Of a stretch of DNA of 64,000 nucleotides, positions 62,534 through 64,000 are shown in pieces; the stretch's first letter is position 1, and every line of letters starts with the position of its first letter. Both the position numbers and the translations under genes were made by a program. The stretch comes from Neorhizobium galegae (lineage in GTDB: Bacteria > Pseudomonadota > Alphaproteobacteria > Rhizobiales > Rhizobiaceae), in NCBI RefSeq assembly GCF_021391675.1, contig NZ_CP090096.1, forward strand, positions 620,001 through 684,000, read 5' to 3'. The notes under the pieces were generated by a model. That model saw nothing but the letters and a program-made list of their open reading frames with translations, ran no database searches and was not told the DNA's origin.

Positions 62534-63556
62534 CTATCGGCTCGCCGTCGGCTCCGGAACGGCGTGGGCAAGCGCCGGATCGACGGCAAGGACAACTTTG
62601 CCGATCTGGCGGTTTTCGTCCAGGATGCGATGAGCCTCCCGCACTTGCCCGAACGGGACGACCTGATGGATGCGGGTGACAATGCGGCCGTCCCCAAGCA
62701 GCGGCCAAACGTGGTCGACCAGGTCTTTCGCAAGCCGTCCCTTGTAGGAGGGTGGCCTTGGTCTAAGGGTCGATCCGGTGATCGTCAGCCGTCGGCGAAC
62801 CAGCGTACGGATGTTCACCTGCGCCATGCTGCCTTGATGGCTGGCGATGAAGACGAGCCGGCCGTCGTCCTTCAAGAGGTCCAGCTGGCGCTGCGTTTCG
62901 GTTCCGGCTTGCCCGTCCAGGATGATATCGACCCCTTCGCCGCCGGTCAGGTTGCGGATGTGTTCATCCCAGGCATCGCGATAGTCGACCGCGGCTTGCG
63001 CGCCGACGATCTTGCAGACCGCTCGCTTCTCGGCGGTGCCGGCGGTCGCAAAAACGGTTGCGCCTCGAAGCTGCGTGGCGATCTGGATGCCGGCCATTCC
63101 AACCCCGCTGGTGCCGCCCTGGATCAGCAGGGTCTCCCCATATTCCAGTCGCGCCAACCAGATCAGGTTGTTCCAGGCCGTGAAGAAGACTTCCGGAAGC
63201 GAAGCAGCCTCTATGAAGCTCAGGCCTTTCGGGATCGGCATGCATTGCACGGCCGGCGCCACGCAGAACTCCGCGTAGCCGCCGCCGTTGACGAGTGCGC
63301 AGACCAGGTCTCCTGCCTGAAGCCCCTCAACGCCTTCCCCGAGGTCGTCGATGATCCCGGCAACGTCGAGACCGGGAATTTCGGAGGCGTCTGGCGGCGG
63401 TGGATAGAGACCGCGCCGCTGCTGGACGTCCGGCCGATTGATCCCGGCTGCGACGACGCGGATCAGCACTTCCCCGGGCGCCGGCCGCGGCTGCGGGCGT
63501 TCAACGATGCGAAGAACTTCAGGCCCGCCTGGACGTTCGATCTCGATGACTTGCAT
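62534..63556 (-). CDS. NAD(P)H:quinone oxidoreductase (zinc-independent MDR, PIG3-like)
   Basis: Medium-chain dehydrogenase/reductase of 340 residues. The N-terminal groES-like domain includes AAGINRPDVQQRRGLYPPPP and IPGLDVAGII; the nucleotide motif is IQGGTSGVGMAGIQIA. Zinc-binding cysteines are absent, as in quinone oxidoreductases. It faces the bicupin gene (convergent, 3 bp between stops) and is followed upstream by the DUF6282-like gene, 26 bp away on the same strand. It would reduce a quinone or unsaturated ketone. Confidence 0.9.
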   Translation of the reverse strand: MQVIEIERPGGPEVLRIVERPQPRPAPGEVLIRVVAAGINRPDVQQRRGLYPPPPDASEIPGLDVAGIIDDLGEGVEGLQAGDLVCALVNGGGYAEFCVAPAVQCMPIPKGLSFIEAASLPEVFFTAWNNLIWLARLEYGETLLIQGGTSGVGMAGIQIATQLRGATVFATAGTAEKRAVCKIVGAQAAVDYRDAWDEHIRNLTGGEGVDIILDGQAGTETQRQLDLLKDDGRLVFIASHQGSMAQVNIRTLVRRRLTITGSTLRPRPPSYKGRLAKDLVDHVWPLLGDGRIVTRIHQVVPFGQVREAHRILDENRQIGKVVLAVDPALAHAVPEPTASR

Positions 63557-63582
63557 ATGACTGGGTCAGCGGAATGGAGTGG

Positions 63583-64000
63583 TCACGTCGGCAATCCGAC
63601 CAGCTTGGCCGGATTGTCTGCAACCATGGTCCGCACCTCCGTTTCGCTGAAACCCAATGCCAGGCAGAGCTTGATCGCCTGGCGCATGCCTTCCACCGGC
63701 GTGGGATTGTCGACCTGTCCGAGGTCCGAGCCGATCGAGGAATGTTCGACGCCTGCAGCCAGGATGTGTTCCTTGAATTCCTCCGGCGTATAGGTGTTGA
63801 AGCGGGAATCGACATACAGTCCGGCGGACTGTTCGATGAGGGCGCCCAGTTGAGCCAGTTCGCGAACGTCGTCGGGGGTGAAGTGGAGCCCGTACATCGG
63901 ATGATTGACGAGCAGACGCTTGACGCCGCGGGCCCGCGCTTCATCGAAGAGCTTCCAGATTTCCCAGACATGCAGATGCCCGGAGGACAGAATGGCATCG
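63583..64000 (-). CDS. DUF6282-like amidohydrolase-related protein, 5' end beyond the window
   Basis: C-terminal 138 codons of a protein running off the window edge. Visible sequence includes ILSSGHLHVWEIWKLF, KRLLVNHPMYGL and GVEHSSIGSDLGQVDNP, then NPAKLVGL. His-containing strands and the late Asp region (GSDLGQ) resemble the metal-dependent amidohydrolase fold of the DUF6282 group. The start codon lies beyond base 64000. It is co-oriented with the quinone oxidoreductase and probably in one operon with it. The reaction is unknown. Confidence 0.7.
   Translation of the reverse strand, partial: DAILSSGHLHVWEIWKLFDEARARGVKRLLVNHPMYGLHFTPDDVRELAQLGALIEQSAGLYVDSRFNTYTPEEFKEHILAAGVEHSSIGSDLGQVDNPTPVEGMRQAIKLCLALGFSETEVRTMVADNPAKLVGLPT

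Noticed and set aside
1..64000. tRNA, rRNA, CRISPR arrays, replication or conjugation genes, prophage
   Set aside because: I looked for cloverleaf-like stretches, regular spacer repeats, repABC/tra-type proteins and phage structural genes and recognised none.

Overview
The window looks like an accessory stretch, probably plasmid or chromid, of an alphaproteobacterium of the Rhizobiales (Rhizobium/Agrobacterium/Ensifer/Brucella-Ochrobactrum type). The reasons are high G+C coding sequence, tightly overlapping operons, many solute-binding-protein transporters, typical rhizobial regulators (LysR, RpiR, TetR, AraC, Crp) and scattered insertion-sequence debris. No housekeeping genes, rRNA, tRNA or CRISPR arrays were seen. 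The genus is inference.

Layout. 0-4.6 kb: a Crp/Fnr regulator, a decayed LuxR-type regulator, an isoprenylcysteine-methyltransferase-like membrane protein and an alpha/beta hydrolase. 4.6-16.2 kb: a compact module for D-amino-acid-containing peptides. It holds a DmpA-type P1 aminopeptidase, a D-amino-acid transaminase, a LysR regulator, a DAP-type D-aminopeptidase, a complete five-gene peptide ABC transporter and an M19 dipeptidase. The module is bracketed by two near-identical 126-bp direct copies of an IS5-type transposase 3' end. 16.2-25.2 kb: a second peptide-type ABC system (fused ATPase, two permeases, binding protein) with an FAD oxidoreductase, an N-formylglutamate-amidohydrolase-like enzyme and an RpiR regulator. 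Two copies of one promoter/operator-like sequence link its two plus-strand units. 25.2-28.8 kb: an aldo/keto reductase interrupted at a GAAGC repeat, an AraC regulator, and a damaged nucleotidyltransferase/PP2C-like pair.

28.8-38.5 kb: an eight-gene operon (flavin monooxygenase-like, DsbA/HCCA-isomerase-like, atypical M19 protein, Pot-type ABC transporter, carboxylesterase) followed by a LysR gene. 38.5-42.3 kb: a scar zone of gene fragments (narK-like, IS21-like, cysteine-synthase-like, livG 3' end) around a small hypothetical pair and an orphan livF.

42.3-64 kb: a large catabolic cluster of unknown substrate. A TetR regulator faces an operon with three operator-like decamers in front of it. 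The operon encodes a three-subunit molybdenum hydroxylase, a five-gene branched-chain-type ABC transporter and a CoxG protein. On the opposite strand lie a second, IorAB-type molybdenum hydroxylase and a tripartite tricarboxylate transporter (TctABC) with an NTF2-fold protein. SDR, HpcH/HpaI aldolase, BKACE, bicupin, quinone oxidoreductase and DUF6282-like genes complete the set. These fit uptake, hydroxylation and cleavage of a ring compound, possibly an N-heteroaromatic, but the substrate cannot be read from the sequence.

Four genes of this last cluster carry one-base losses in G/C runs. Restoring one base reconstitutes a family motif or an uninterrupted frame in each case. Sequencing or assembly error is therefore as likely as real inactivation.
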